In this document: piece by piece, positions 1 through 9,622 of the stretch | Layout of the letters: every line of letters begins with the position of its first letter | Position numbering within the stretch: the first letter of the stretch is position 1 | Origin: Flavobacteriales bacterium | Lineage (GTDB): Bacteria; Bacteroidota; Bacteroidia; Flavobacteriales_F; PHOS-HE28 | NCBI GenBank assembly: GCA_020635725.1 | Contig: JACJZF010000007.1 | Location: 62,001-126,000, forward strand | Reading direction: 5' to 3' | DNA: 64,000 nt | Position numbers and translations under genes: made by a program | Notes under the pieces: model-generated | Database searches by the model: none | What the model was told of the DNA's origin: nothing | Seen by the model: only the letters and a program-made list of their open reading frames with translations

Positions 1-581
1 ATGGGTCCAGGAGTTTCTGCGGCAACGGCAGCCGGTGCGCCTTCGCCTTCTGGAGCGCGCTCAACAACGGCGCCGCCGCGCGGTTCTCCGCCATCGACGG
101 AATCCATGAAGCGCAATGGGAAGGCGATGCGGTGAGCGTGACGCTGCGACCGGTGAGCGCCGTGAAACAAGCGGTGGCCGGGCCCGTGGTCGATTTCGTG
201 CACACCGGCTCGCCTCACCAGATTGTATGGGTGGAGGAGGTGGAGGCGGTGGATCTGCCCATGGATGCCCCCTTGCGGCGACATGATACCCGAATCTGGA
301 GCGAAGGCAGCAACGTGAATTATGTGCAGGGCGTGAACGGGATGCTGCGCATGCGCACCTACGAGCGCGGCGTGGAAGCGGAGACGCTCAGCTGCGGCAG
401 CGGGGTGGCCGCAGCTGCCTTGGCCGCCATGAACCGGTTCGGATGGACTGCGCCAATCAAGGTACGCACCCGCGGCGGCGAGCTTCAGGTACATGCCCGG
501 ATGGACGAGGAAGGAGGCTTCTCGGACATCCGGCTCATCGGTCCGGCGGCACGGGTCTTTACCGGCACTTTCAATCGCTGA
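1..581 (+). CDS. dapF: Diaminopimelate epimerase, 5' end cut by window edge
   Basis: Interconverts LL- and meso-diaminopimelate for lysine and peptidoglycan synthesis in the cytoplasm. The reading frame is open from base 3 and begins inside the first catalytic motif, seen as FCGNGSRCA at bases 15-41; the second catalytic cysteine lies in LSCGSGVAAAA near base 391. These two cysteines are the acid/base pair of the family. About 190 C-terminal residues are visible of a protein normally near 260-280, so the N-terminal third lies outside the window. The stop is 4 nt before the mltG start, which suggests co-transcription of two cell-wall genes. Identification is firm; only the start is missing. 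Confidence 0.95.
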   Translation, partial: GSRSFCGNGSRCAFAFWSALNNGAAARFSAIDGIHEAQWEGDAVSVTLRPVSAVKQAVAGPVVDFVHTGSPHQIVWVEEVEAVDLPMDAPLRRHDTRIWSEGSNVNYVQGVNGMLRMRTYERGVEAETLSCGSGVAAAALAAMNRFGWTAPIKVRTRGGELQVHARMDEEGGFSDIRLIGPAARVFTGTFNR

Positions 582-585
582 GGCC

Positions 586-1611
586 ATGGCACCTTGGGCG
601 AAACGGATGCTCTGGGCGGCGACGGCGGCCGTGCTGCTCGCGGCGGGGGCAGCCTTCTGGTTGTACCGCGGCCTCTTGGCGCCATCCACGCGATTCGACG
701 AGGAGAGCCGTGTGGTGCTCATCCCCACGGGGGCTGATGAGGCCGCAGCGATGGACAGCTTGCGCAAGGCCGGCGCGGTGGGCGATGAACGCGTCTTCAA
801 GGCCCTCGTGGCGCGCGGGCGCATCAAGCCCGGGCGCTACCGGATACGACGGGGCATGACCACGCGCGCAATGGTGCGCATGCTGCATGGCGGAGAGCAG
901 GAACCGGTGCGCCTCACCTTCACCAACATCAGGCGGTTGGAGCAGCTCGCCGGCCGGCTCGGACGGGTGCTCGAACCCGATTCAATGGCCTTCTTGCGCG
1001 TGCTGCGTGATCCGGCGACGCAACGGACAGCAGGCCTCGACGAACGGAGCATGATCGGGCTTTTCCTGCCCAATACGTATGAGTTCTGGTGGAACACCAC
1101 GCCGGAGCGCTTCGTGGAGCGCATGCGCAAGGAGCACGAGCGTTTCTGGAATGCGGCGCGCACGAGCAAAGCCGACGCGCTGGGGCTTTCGCCGCAGGAG
1201 GTGAGCACGCTGGCCTCCATCGTTCAGGCCGAGACGGTGCGCATGGCGGATGCCATGACGATCGCCAGGGTCTACCTCAACCGCCTGCGCATCGGCATGC
1301 CCTTGCAGGCCGATCCCACACTCACCTTCGCCCTGGGCCTCGATACGGTGAGCCGCGTGCTCAATGCGGACAAGCTGGTCGATTCCCCGTACAACACCTA
1401 CCGCAACACCGGCCTTCCTCCGGGCCCCATCAACATGCCCGAACCGCGCTTCATCGATGCCGTGCTCGATGCGCCGCCCCACGAGTACCTGTATTTCTGC
1501 GCGCGGGCCGACCTCAGCGGCTTCTCCGACTTCTCGCGCACCTACGAGCAGCACTTGGTGAATGCCCGCCGCTACCAGCGCGCGCTGAACCAGCGGAAGA
1601 TCTACCGCTGA
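586..1611 (+). CDS. mltG: Endolytic murein transglycosylase MltG (YceG-like)
   Basis: Membrane-anchored enzyme that cuts nascent glycan strands and helps end peptidoglycan polymerisation. From the ATG at 586 (MAPWAKRM) the protein has 341 residues: one transmembrane helix at about 7-28, then a periplasmic YceG domain. The family signature is present: ASIVQAETVR with the catalytic Glu, followed by IARVYLNRLRIGMPLQADPT. An in-frame ATG at 493 exists but lies inside dapF, so the start just after the dapF stop is preferred. Gene order with dapF fits a cell-wall pair. Confidence 0.93.
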   Translation: MAPWAKRMLWAATAAVLLAAGAAFWLYRGLLAPSTRFDEESRVVLIPTGADEAAAMDSLRKAGAVGDERVFKALVARGRIKPGRYRIRRGMTTRAMVRMLHGGEQEPVRLTFTNIRRLEQLAGRLGRVLEPDSMAFLRVLRDPATQRTAGLDERSMIGLFLPNTYEFWWNTTPERFVERMRKEHERFWNAARTSKADALGLSPQEVSTLASIVQAETVRMADAMTIARVYLNRLRIGMPLQADPTLTFALGLDTVSRVLNADKLVDSPYNTYRNTGLPPGPINMPEPRFIDAVLDAPPHEYLYFCARADLSGFSDFSRTYEQHLVNARRYQRALNQRKIYR

Positions 1612-1630
1612 AGGCTTTTTGGGCATGGCC

Positions 1631-1638
1631 TATTTTCG
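1631..1638 (+). promoter_or_regulatory. Putative -7 element TATTTTCG before the phosphohexomutase gene
   Basis: TATTTTCG differs by one base from the Bacteroidota -7 consensus TAnnTTTG and lies 28 nt before the ATG at 1666. No TTG is seen at the usual upstream spacing, so this is only suggestive. Confidence 0.35.
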
Positions 1639-1665
1639 CGGCCTTTCGCAACAAACGCATTCCCG

Positions 1666-3072
1666 ATGACCAAGATCAAGTTCGGTACCGACGGCTGGCG
1701 CGCCATCATCGCGCAGGATTTCACCGTGGACAACGTGGCACGTGTGAGCGTGGCGGTGGCAGAATGGGTCTTAGCCAAGCACCCGGCCAATAAGCGGATC
1801 GTGCTCGGCCATGATTGCCGCTTCGCTGGAGAGCTATTCGCCGAGACCTGCGCGAAGGTCTTCGTGAGCCGCGGCATCGAGGTACACTTGGCCCAGGGGT
1901 TCGTGAGCACGCCGATGGTCTCGCTCGGAGCGCTGCGCATGAACGCGGGCATGGGAGTGATCCTCACCGCCAGCCACAACCCACCGAGCTACAACGGGTA
2001 CAAACTGAAGGGGATCCACGGCGGACCGCTGGTGCCCGAGGAGGTGCAGGAAGTCGAGGACATGATCCCCGCGGAGCACGGCATCGACCTGGCGTCCATC
2101 GATCTCGGGAAAGCAAGGAAGGACGGGCTCCTGCACGACATCGCTCTGGAGGACATGTACGTGGAGCATGTCGAGAAGAGCTTCGACATGAAGGCGATCC
2201 GCGAGTGCGGCATGCGCTGGGGCTACGATGCCATGTACGGCGCCGGGCAGAACGTGGTGCGCCGCCTGCTGCCGGATGCCACGCTGCTGCACTGCGCGTA
2301 CAACCCGTCGTTCATGGGACAGGCCCCGGAGCCGATTCACAAGAACCTGGGCGAGTTCAGCGCGCTGATCAAGCAGGGCGGCATCGATTGCGGGCTTGCC
2401 ACCGATGGCGACGCGGACCGTATCGGGCTCTACAACGGCCGCGGCGAATTCGTGGACTCGCATCACATCATCCTCTTGCTGATCCACTACCTGGTGAAGT
2501 ACAAGGGCTTCACGGGCAAGGTGGTGGTGGCCGTGAGCACCACGCCCAAGGTGAAGAAGCTCTGCGACCACTACGGCCTCGAGTACCAAGTGACCAAGAT
2601 CGGCTTCAAGTGGATTTGCGGCATCATGATCAAAGAGGATGTGCTGCTCGGCGGGGAGGAGAGCGGCGGCATCGCCATCAAGGGCCATATCCCCGAGCGC
2701 GACGGCATCTGGATGGGCCTTACCATCTGGGAGTTCATGGCCAAGAGCGGCAAGACACTGGATGAGCTGATCGCCGAGGTGTACGAGATCGTGGGCCCCT
2801 TCGCGTACGACCGCAACGACCTGCACATCAGCGAGGCGTTGAAGCAGCAGGTGCTGAAATCATGCGAGGAAGGCCGCTTCGAGCGATTCGGGAACCTGCC
2901 GGTGCGCCGGGTGGAGACCATCGATGGGTACAAGTACCACTTCGACGATGAGCAATGGCTGATGATCCGGGCCAGTGGCACGGAGCCCGTGCTGCGCTGC
3001 TACGCGGAATCCTCCACCTTGCAGAGCGCCGGGGCCATTCTGCAGGCCTGTAAGCAGGCGATCGGCGCTTAG
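1666..3072 (+). CDS. Phosphoglucomutase/phosphomannomutase family protein
   Basis: Alpha-D-phosphohexomutase of 468 residues. Visible hallmarks are the phosphoserine loop TASHNPPSYNGYK (about residues 104-116), the magnesium loop DGDADR (about 247-252), the sugar-binding GGEESGG loop (about 327-333) and the C-terminal phosphate-binding RASGTEPVLR. It interconverts hexose 1- and 6-phosphates; whether the substrate is glucose, mannose or glucosamine phosphate cannot be told from motifs. The gene stands alone on this strand and its stop overlaps by a few bases the stop of the converging FG-GAP gene. Confidence 0.92.
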   Translation: MTKIKFGTDGWRAIIAQDFTVDNVARVSVAVAEWVLAKHPANKRIVLGHDCRFAGELFAETCAKVFVSRGIEVHLAQGFVSTPMVSLGALRMNAGMGVILTASHNPPSYNGYKLKGIHGGPLVPEEVQEVEDMIPAEHGIDLASIDLGKARKDGLLHDIALEDMYVEHVEKSFDMKAIRECGMRWGYDAMYGAGQNVVRRLLPDATLLHCAYNPSFMGQAPEPIHKNLGEFSALIKQGGIDCGLATDGDADRIGLYNGRGEFVDSHHIILLLIHYLVKYKGFTGKVVVAVSTTPKVKKLCDHYGLEYQVTKIGFKWICGIMIKEDVLLGGEESGGIAIKGHIPERDGIWMGLTIWEFMAKSGKTLDELIAEVYEIVGPFAYDRNDLHISEALKQQVLKSCEEGRFERFGNLPVRRVETIDGYKYHFDDEQWLMIRASGTEPVLRCYAESSTLQSAGAILQACKQAIGA

Positions 3073-6000
3073 TCCTTCACGAATGGCGCCGCGCCGAGGA
3101 TGGCTCCTTCGGTTCCGATCAGCGTGAGCGTGTAGCTGCCGGTGGCAAGGCCCTCGACATTCAGCGCGGGTGTTTCATCCACGGTGATCGATTCACGCAG
3201 CACCGTGCGGCCCAGCGCGTCGGTGATCCGCACGCCGGTGGTACCGGTGATGGCAGGCCATTGCAACCGGTCGCGCACAGGATTCGGGTATAGGGTCACG
3301 CCAACGCCGCCGCGCATGAGCGCCACTACATCGGAATAGGTCGTAGCGCCATCGCTTCCGTGCACGCGCAGACGGTAATAGGTGATGCCATCCGCGGTGG
3401 CCTCGTTCAGGAGCGAGAACTCCGAGGTGCTGCCGTTCCGCGCAGCGGCCACCGGACCGCCTACCTCGCGGAAATCACCAGTGCCGGCTCGGCTGAACTC
3501 CACCACGTAGCGCTCCGCTTCCTCTGTGCCGGCCACCCGCCATTCGATGAGGTCGGCCTCTGGAAGGGCCTTGGCGTCGAATCCGATCAGTTCCACGGGC
3601 AGCACGCCAATGTCGCCGAACGCCGAGGCGTAGCCGTAGTACCAGCGGCTGAAACGCTGGCCATCGATGAGCTTCGTCGTCGGGTATTCCACGCGCACGC
3701 GCCATTTATGCCGCAGATGGGAAGGCGATTTCGCCACCAATTGCTTCAGCTCGGTGCCCAGGATGCCAAGGTCTGTCCATGCAGCGGCGATTCCTGTGTA
3801 GCCCTGACCGCTGGTGATCGGGGAGCCTGAGTAGGGCTGGCCTTCGAAGACCACTTCCCAATGCAGGCGCCCCAAGGTGCGGTGGAAGGGGTTCTTGGCA
3901 CGGTGGCCTACACCGAACCAGGCGTTGTTCGCGAAATCGAGGCTATTGGTGCTCAGCGGCGATGTCAGGTCCGCCAGGTATTGCCGAGTGAGCTGGGGGA
4001 ATGCCAGCCCTTCATTGCCCCGGAGCACCACGAATCCGCCTTCATCCATGAAGGAGGGAGCGGCATTGGGCGATCCGGCGACCACATCGGAGTATCCGTC
4101 GCCATTCACATCGCCACCGCCGGCTGCGGCCCACCCAAGCCGCTGCCCACTCGTATTCGGCTCGTAGTGCATCAGCGCGCCAGCGCCCGATGGCGATCCC
4201 GGTGCCACGGAGATGCGGCCCTCCTCGAACTGCCCATTGGTGAAGTACGGCGCTCCCATCAGCACATCGGCGTAGCCATCGCCGTTGATATCTCCGCCCT
4301 CGGCCACGCTGGTGCCGAAATGCGCCCCGACGTTGTTCCCTTGATAGGCGGTGGCCCCCGATGTGGGAATGCCGGCAGGAGAGCCGTAGCTGATGATCAC
4401 GGCGCCTTCACCGGCTTCCGCGGAAGTGAAGTCGGGCATGCCCATGACCACGTCGAAGAAGCCATCGCCATTCACGTCGCCCGCGTTCGCCACGGCATAG
4501 CCGAGGTGCGCACCGCCTTGATTGCTGTCTATCAGTGTGGCCGCCACGGGGGGCAGGTAGCTGTTGTAGCCGTGGTAGATGTACGCGCCCCCTTCCTGGG
4601 GCTGCGGATTCGAGAGCATCGGGGCGCCGATGATCGCATCGCTGTATCCATCGCCGTTCACATCGCCCGCGGTGCAGACAGAGGCACCGAAGCGTGAGCC
4701 TGACGGTCCGTAGAGAATGACCACGGGCGGCGTGTAGAGCCCAAGCCAGCTGCCCACGAATACCTCGGTGCGATCGGCGCCAGGAGCCCCGATTAGTAGA
4801 TCCGAGTACCCATCGGAGTTCATGTCGCCGGCGGTGGAGACCGAATAACCGTATTCCTCGCCTGCGGTGCCGCTCAGGGTGTATGCCGGTGAGGAGGCAA
4901 GCCCGCCTGAGCCTCCCAGGTATACGAATGCCTGACCGCCGGGCGCCATGGCAGGCGCTCCCACCACCACATCGGCATAGCCGTCGCCGTTGATGTCGCC
5001 CGCGCTGGCGACCGAGTGGCCGAATCGCGCATTCGCGATGTTCCGCTCAAGCGTGAGGCTCGGGATAGGATTGATTCCTGCGGAGCTGCCGTAATGCACA
5101 TAAACAAGGCCCTCGCCCGCCTGGCCGTTCGATGCCTCCGGTGCACCGGCGATCACATCGGAATACCCATCGCCGTTGATATCGCCTGCATTGGCCACGC
5201 TCGACCCCAGCAAGGCACCGGTCATGCCGGAATAGCGCGCCGTTGTGGGAGTCGCTGGCAGATAATTGGTACCGCCCGGGTACAGTCCTGCGCCGCCTCC
5301 GAATCCGTATTGTCGAACACCGATGAGGAAATCGCTGTAGCCATCGCCATTCACATCGCCCGCGGTGGCCACGCTCTCGCCCATGTTCCCTCCCAGGTGG
5401 TTGATCTCGTAGGTTCGAAAGGGTGATGGTGGGACGCCTGAAGACGAGCCAAGAAAGAGGTATCCGGCGCCCTCGGAGGCCTGTCCATTGGTGTAGGTGG
5501 TGGCGCCTACGACCACATCGGCATAGCCATCGCCGTTCACATCGCCTGCGGTCGATACGCTGCGGCCGAACCAGGCGTTTGCCTGCGGGTGGCTGTAGAT
5601 GGTGGCCGGTATGTTCGGCACCCCGGTGGCCGAGCCATGGTAGATCAGCATCACCCCGGATTGTGTGATACCGGTATTGGCATTGCCGCGCCAATCGCCG
5701 ATGATCACATCGCTGTAACCATCGCCATTCACGTCCCCCGCACCGGCAACGGACCAGCCCAGGTTGGTGACGTTGCCATTGGTGGTGATGATGCGGTTCG
5801 GCGAAGGATTCGCCACTGTGCCGATGCCGTTCACGCTGCCGTGATAGATGCAGACGATACCGTCATCGGTACCGGTTTGATCGAACCGGAAGGCACCGAC
5901 CGCGATGTCGGAGTATCCATCGCCGTTCACATCGCCCACGCCCGCCACGGAATTCCCGAATTGAGCGGCGTTCTGATTCCGCTCGAGGCGCCGATGGTAG

Positions 6001-7253
6001 GTATTGGACAGCCCCGAAGCACTGCCCAAGAAGACGAATGCCGCCCCTTCCAGCGCGCTGGGGAAGGCTGCATAAGGGGTGCCCGTGATCAGGTCGCTGT
6101 AGCCATCGTTGTTCACATCCCCGGCGCACGCCACGCTGTAGCCCATGTACACCGCGCCGATATTGGGTTGCAGGATGATGGCCGGTGTGGTGCTGATGCC
6201 CGTGGCCGATCCATGGTAGATGAAGACGGCACCTTCCTCGGCTTCGGCTGGATCGCTCTCCCAGCTCGATGCGCCGATCGCGAGGTCGCTGTACCCATCG
6301 CCGTTCACATCGCCGGCCGTGCTGGCCGACTGCCCGAAAACCGCGCTCACCTGATCGCCCTGCAGGACCACATCGGCCGTAAAGGGCAGGCCCGTGGCGC
6401 TACCGTAGAAGACATAGACCACCCCTTCGCCGCTCTCGCCCATGGCCCCTTGCGGAGCGCATATGACCACATCGCTGAAACCGTCGCCGTTCAGGTCGCC
6501 TGCGGTGGCAACGGTCTGCCCGAAACGGCTCGACCCCAGGGTGCCGAGCAGGAAGGTGCTGTACGTGGTGGCCACGGGATCGATGGTGATCGGGTAGGTC
6601 GCGTCACGGTCTTCCACAATCACATCAAGACCACCAGCTCCCGACATCCCGAGTTCCATTCGGGAGCGAAGCGCTTTCCCGCAGGCATCCCATGCCATTA
6701 GCCCGGCATAGCCCATCACCACCCGGTCCTCATCATCGATGAGGTCAAGTCCGCCGCTCCCGTTCACGTGGGCCGTCAATGCGGTCTTCAGGTCCAGCCC
6801 GATGCGGATGTCGCCATCGCCTTCCGGCCGCTGGTCTAGAAGGAAGTTCTGACGGAGTCCTTCAGCGCTGTGCACGTACTGCACTGTGAGCGCTCCCTGT
6901 GTGAAGCGAAGGTCTGCTCCGTGGGACACGGATGCCTTGCTTTTCCAGGCCATCAAAGGCGAGCAGGTACGACCATGGCCGCGCACAGCCAGCCCGAAAC
7001 CGACGGTCTGGCCGCATTGCTCGGCTGAGAGATGGAAACCGGCCTGGTCGATATGCGCATCATAGCCCCGATCGGCGTTCACCGCCAGGAACTGTCCTTC
7101 GGTTCGGCTCGCATGGATCTGAAGCTGGTGGGCACGCACCCACTCGCCGGCGTCATGAACCTCTTCCGGCGCAGGGGCGATGGACTGGCCCATCGCCGGT
7201 GCGAGTACCTGTACCAGGAACAGGAGGGAGAGAGGGATTCGAAGGGTGCGCAA
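3069..7253 (-). CDS. Secreted FG-GAP repeat protein with T9SS sorting domain
   Basis: Very large surface or secreted protein, 1394 residues from the chosen start. It has a signal peptide (MRTLRIPLSLLFLVQ...AMGQ), a region of about 180 residues, then 14 FG-GAP/integrin-alpha type repeats, each with a calcium-loop-like GDVNGDGYSD and a following VVIGAP-type strand. A fibronectin-like stretch and a C-terminal type IX sorting domain (start LYPNPVRDRL, end VKD) complete it. The TTG at 7253 is preferred because a promoter (TTG at 7309-7311, 20 nt, TATTTTTG at 7281-7288, minus strand) would place the transcript start just before it, downstream of the ATG at 7328. The likely role is adhesion or binding of a large extracellular ligand; the ligand is unknown. 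Confidence 0.9.
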   Translation of the reverse strand: MRTLRIPLSLLFLVQVLAPAMGQSIAPAPEEVHDAGEWVRAHQLQIHASRTEGQFLAVNADRGYDAHIDQAGFHLSAEQCGQTVGFGLAVRGHGRTCSPLMAWKSKASVSHGADLRFTQGALTVQYVHSAEGLRQNFLLDQRPEGDGDIRIGLDLKTALTAHVNGSGGLDLIDDEDRVVMGYAGLMAWDACGKALRSRMELGMSGAGGLDVIVEDRDATYPITIDPVATTYSTFLLGTLGSSRFGQTVATAGDLNGDGFSDVVICAPQGAMGESGEGVVYVFYGSATGLPFTADVVLQGDQVSAVFGQSASTAGDVNGDGYSDLAIGASSWESDPAEAEEGAVFIYHGSATGISTTPAIILQPNIGAVYMGYSVACAGDVNNDGYSDLITGTPYAAFPSALEGAAFVFLGSASGLSNTYHRRLERNQNAAQFGNSVAGVGDVNGDGYSDIAVGAFRFDQTGTDDGIVCIYHGSVNGIGTVANPSPNRIITTNGNVTNLGWSVAGAGDVNGDGYSDVIIGDWRGNANTGITQSGVMLIYHGSATGVPNIPATIYSHPQANAWFGRSVSTAGDVNGDGYADVVVGATTYTNGQASEGAGYLFLGSSSGVPPSPFRTYEINHLGGNMGESVATAGDVNGDGYSDFLIGVRQYGFGGGAGLYPGGTNYLPATPTTARYSGMTGALLGSSVANAGDINGDGYSDVIAGAPEASNGQAGEGLVYVHYGSSAGINPIPSLTLERNIANARFGHSVASAGDINGDGYADVVVGAPAMAPGGQAFVYLGGSGGLASSPAYTLSGTAGEEYGYSVSTAGDMNSDGYSDLLIGAPGADRTEVFVGSWLGLYTPPVVILYGPSGSRFGASVCTAGDVNGDGYSDAIIGAPMLSNPQPQEGGAYIYHGYNSYLPPVAATLIDSNQGGAHLGYAVANAGDVNGDGFFDVVMGMPDFTSAEAGEGAVIISYGSPAGIPTSGATAYQGNNVGAHFGTSVAEGGDINGDGYADVLMGAPYFTNGQFEEGRISVAPGSPSGAGALMHYEPNTSGQRLGWAAAGGGDVNGDGYSDVVAGSPNAAPSFMDEGGFVVLRGNEGLAFPQLTRQYLADLTSPLSTNSLDFANNAWFGVGHRAKNPFHRTLGRLHWEVVFEGQPYSGSPITSGQGYTGIAAAWTDLGILGTELKQLVAKSPSHLRHKWRVRVEYPTTKLIDGQRFSRWYYGYASAFGDIGVLPVELIGFDAKALPEADLIEWRVAGTEEAERYVVEFSRAGTGDFREVGGPVAAARNGSTSEFSLLNEATADGITYYRLRVHGSDGATTYSDVVALMRGGVGVTLYPNPVRDRLQWPAITGTTGVRITDALGRTVLRESITVDETPALNVEGLATGSYTLTLIGTEGAILGAAPFVKD

Positions 7254-7280
7254 CGTGCGTGGAAAGCCTTGGATAACAAG

Positions 7281-7311
7281 CAAAAATAAATGCTTTTGTG
7301 TCCGCTGGCAA
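7281..7311 (-). promoter_or_regulatory. Bacteroidota-type promoter of the FG-GAP gene
   Basis: On the minus strand TTG (7309-7311) is followed by 20 nt and then TATTTTTG (7288-7281), a full match to TTG-N19-21-TAnnTTTG. It reads into the FG-GAP gene with a predicted leader of about 20 nt. Confidence 0.65.
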
Positions 7312-7343
7312 GACATGGACCTGGGCACCGGTACTTTTAGCGC

Positions 7344-8279
7344 ATGCGGCCGAATGGATCGTCGGGGCGCCTGTTTTTAATGCTCAGCGGTGCCTGGTCA
7401 GTGCTGCTTTCGAGCGGCTCATTACTGGCACAAGGCTCGGTGGAACCGCCGATCGAGCGCCAGCCAGTCGGGCCAGAGCGCCCATGCTGCAACCGGTACA
7501 TGGCCGTGGGGGTGGGTGTGGGCATGGCCGCTTCCTACTTCTGGCTGGACCGCGCCTGGTATGCCCAGTACGACCGCTCGGCCTTCCATTTCTTCAATGA
7601 TGGTGAGGAATGGATGCAGATGGACAAGGCCGGTCACTTCTTCAGCGCGTACACCCTGGGTTCATGGGGGCATGCCGGGTTGGCTCATTGCGGGGCCAAG
7701 GGCAGCCGCGCACGGTGGCTCGGGGGCAGCGTGGGTCTGGTGTTCCTCACCGGCATCGAGGTGCTGGATGGCACGTCAGCGGGCTGGGGCTTCAGTTGGT
7801 GGGATATGGCGGCCAATGCCGCTGGCACCAGCCTGTTCATCGCCCAGGATGCCGCGTGGGGGCGGCAGCGGATCAGACCGAAGCTCTCGGCCCACCTCAC
7901 CGACTACGCCGCGATCAGGCCGGATCTGCTCGGAGAGGGCCTACCTGAGCGCATCCTCAAGGACTACAACGGGCAAACCTTCTGGTTGAGCTTCCATGGC
8001 GATCTGCTCTGGGGCGAAGGGCGCCTGCCACCGTGGCTGAACCTGGCCGTGGGTTACGGAGCAGAGGGCATGGTGCGTGCTCGTGCCGATTCCGCCGAGG
8101 AAGCCCAGCCGGCCGCTTATCGTCAGTTCTTCCTTTCCCCGGATATCGACCTCACCCGCATACCCACGCGCAAGAAGTGGCTGCGCACCCTGCTCTTCGT
8201 GGCCAACGGCATCAAGGTGCCCGCTCCGGCCCTGGAGTACGGCGATGGCACGTGGCGCGGCCACTGGCTCTATTTCTGA
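7344..8279 (+). CDS. DUF2279 (YfiM-like) family membrane protein
   Basis: A 311-residue protein with an N-terminal hydrophobic segment (about 10-30), a second at about 53-70, and the DUF2279 core: MDKAGHFFSAYTLGSWGH, then GGSVGLVFLTGIEVLDGTSAGWGFSWWDMAANAAGT. The conserved H, E and D residues in hydrophobic surroundings are typical of this family, which has no established biochemical function. A near-consensus box TACTTTTA at 7332-7339 sits 4 nt before the ATG, suggesting a very short leader. It converges with the NUDIX gene, whose 3' end overlaps by 10 nt. Confidence 0.8.
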   Translation: MRPNGSSGRLFLMLSGAWSVLLSSGSLLAQGSVEPPIERQPVGPERPCCNRYMAVGVGVGMAASYFWLDRAWYAQYDRSAFHFFNDGEEWMQMDKAGHFFSAYTLGSWGHAGLAHCGAKGSRARWLGGSVGLVFLTGIEVLDGTSAGWGFSWWDMAANAAGTSLFIAQDAAWGRQRIRPKLSAHLTDYAAIRPDLLGEGLPERILKDYNGQTFWLSFHGDLLWGEGRLPPWLNLAVGYGAEGMVRARADSAEEAQPAAYRQFFLSPDIDLTRIPTRKKWLRTLLFVANGIKVPAPALEYGDGTWRGHWLYF

Positions 8280-8836
8280 CCGTGCAATGCGCCGTCGCGC
8301 AAGAGTCGGTCCACCTTCAGCACTCCGGCAACCGTGAGGCTGTCGCGCACTTCCCCGCGCATCACCATCTCCACCAGCTCGGCGAAGGGCAGCTTTCGCA
8401 ACGCCAGTTCCTCATCGTGGTCGGGCTGCGGTGCTCCAAAGCTCAGCTCCTGCGCTACGTAGATGACGGCCACCTCATCGCTGGCCGAGTTGCTCAGGTC
8501 CATCTGCAGCACCTCGCGCCAGCGTTTCGCGGTGATGCCTGCCTCTTCACGCAGTTCGCGTTGGGCGCTCTCCAACGGCGGCACATCGCGTTTCCCGCCG
8601 CCTTCAGGGATCTCCCAGCTGTAGGCCTGAATGGGATACCGGTACTGACCGACGATCCAGGTATTGAGGTCTTCATCCAACGGGATGATGCCCACCGCGA
8701 GGTTCTTGAAGTGGATCACGCCGTAAATGCCGTTCCGTCCGCTTGGGTCGATCACCTCGTGATGGCTCACGCTGATCCACGGTGTGGCATAACGCTCTTC
8801 GGCGCTCAGGGTCTTCCAGGGTCCTCGTTCCTCCAT
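8270..8836 (-). CDS. NUDIX hydrolase, ADP-ribose pyrophosphatase-like
   Basis: Cytoplasmic 188-residue hydrolase, probably acting on ADP-ribose or a related nucleoside diphosphate-linked compound. The Nudix helix is seen at about residues 80-103 with the metal-binding core RELREEAGI; the upstream position normally occupied by Glu is Val here, a tolerated variation outside the metal ligands. The preceding strand TWIVGQYRYPIQAYSWEIPEGG is typical of ADP-ribose pyrophosphatases. It starts 3 nt after the stop of the TonB-C protein gene and is probably co-transcribed with it. Confidence 0.88.
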   Translation of the reverse strand: MEERGPWKTLSAEERYATPWISVSHHEVIDPSGRNGIYGVIHFKNLAVGIIPLDEDLNTWIVGQYRYPIQAYSWEIPEGGGKRDVPPLESAQRELREEAGITAKRWREVLQMDLSNSASDEVAVIYVAQELSFGAPQPDHDEELALRKLPFAELVEMVMRGEVRDSLTVAGVLKVDRLLRDGALHGQK

Positions 8837-8839
8837 CGT

Positions 8840-9601
8840 TCACCGGCCCTGTTTGGGCAGCTTGAATTGAATGCTCACCTGCAGTCTGCTTCGCACGCGT
8901 TTCCCGTTGCGCAGGCCGGGCTTCCACGCCATGCGGTGCATCAGGCGCATGGCCTCCTCGATGCAGCCGCCGCCCACTTCATCCAAGGCAACCATGTTCG
9001 AGAGGTTCCCCGAAGCCTCCACCACGAACTCCAAGCGCACCGTGCCCTCCAGGCTATACCGGTACGCCTGTTCCGGATAACGCAGCTCCTTCGAGAGGAA
9101 TAGAGGCAGGCCTTGCATGCCGCCTGGTATCTCGGGTGTCACTTGCTGGTCCAGCTGTTTCGCGCTCAGCACATCCAGCGTGCTGTCCACGGGCAGGTCG
9201 AAGACGCCTCCTGCATGGGTGTGGCGGCCTTTCACCCAACGCTTGTAACGGCCCGGGTCGAAGGGCACGGCGAGGAGCTCTTCCTTGCCCGAGCAGAGCT
9301 CGCCGGCGGTGGCGGGCTGCCAGCATACCAAGCGAATCACCCGCAACGCCTCGGCATCGCATTCGGGGCTCAGGCTGCGGGCCACCCGCACCTCGCGTGT
9401 GCTGCCATTCGGGCCCACCAGCGTGCCGATGACCACTTCGCCCTTGATGCCCGCTTCGAGCGCGACTTCCGGATAGTGCAGCTCCTGCTCGAACAGCCGG
9501 TCCAAGGCGGCGCGGCCACCCGTGGGTATGCAGGTGCCTTCGGTCTGTGCCGAGAGCTGGCTCCACATGAACATGGGGAGCAGGTAGAGTGATGCGCGCA
9601 T
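8840..9601 (-). CDS. Secreted protein with two TonB C-terminal-like domains
   Basis: From the ATG at 9601 the product has 253 residues: a signal peptide (MRASLYLLPMFMWSQLSAQ), then two copies of a TonB_C-like fold, at about 30-115 (YPEVALEAGIKGEVVIGTLV...) and about 165-250 (YPEQAYRYSLEGTVRLEFVV...). Each has the YPxxA...GxV strand and a later W-P motif. Such soluble double TonB-C proteins are common in Bacteroidota, but without the N-terminal membrane anchor and proline-rich linker of true TonB they are unlikely to be the energiser itself. Open frame continues far upstream across rnpB, but that is not coding. Confidence 0.8.
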   Translation of the reverse strand: MRASLYLLPMFMWSQLSAQTEGTCIPTGGRAALDRLFEQELHYPEVALEAGIKGEVVIGTLVGPNGSTREVRVARSLSPECDAEALRVIRLVCWQPATAGELCSGKEELLAVPFDPGRYKRWVKGRHTHAGGVFDLPVDSTLDVLSAKQLDQQVTPEIPGGMQGLPLFLSKELRYPEQAYRYSLEGTVRLEFVVEASGNLSNMVALDEVGGGCIEEAMRLMHRMAWKPGLRNGKRVRSRLQVSIQFKLPKQGR

Positions 9602-9610
9602 GACGGATTC

Positions 9611-9618
9611 TAATTTCG
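9611..9618 (+). promoter_or_regulatory. -7 element TAATTTCG directly before the Smr gene
   Basis: TAATTTCG is one base from TAnnTTTG and ends 4 nt before the GTG start at 9623, so the transcript would be leaderless or nearly so. Confidence 0.45.
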
Positions 9619-9622
9619 CGGC

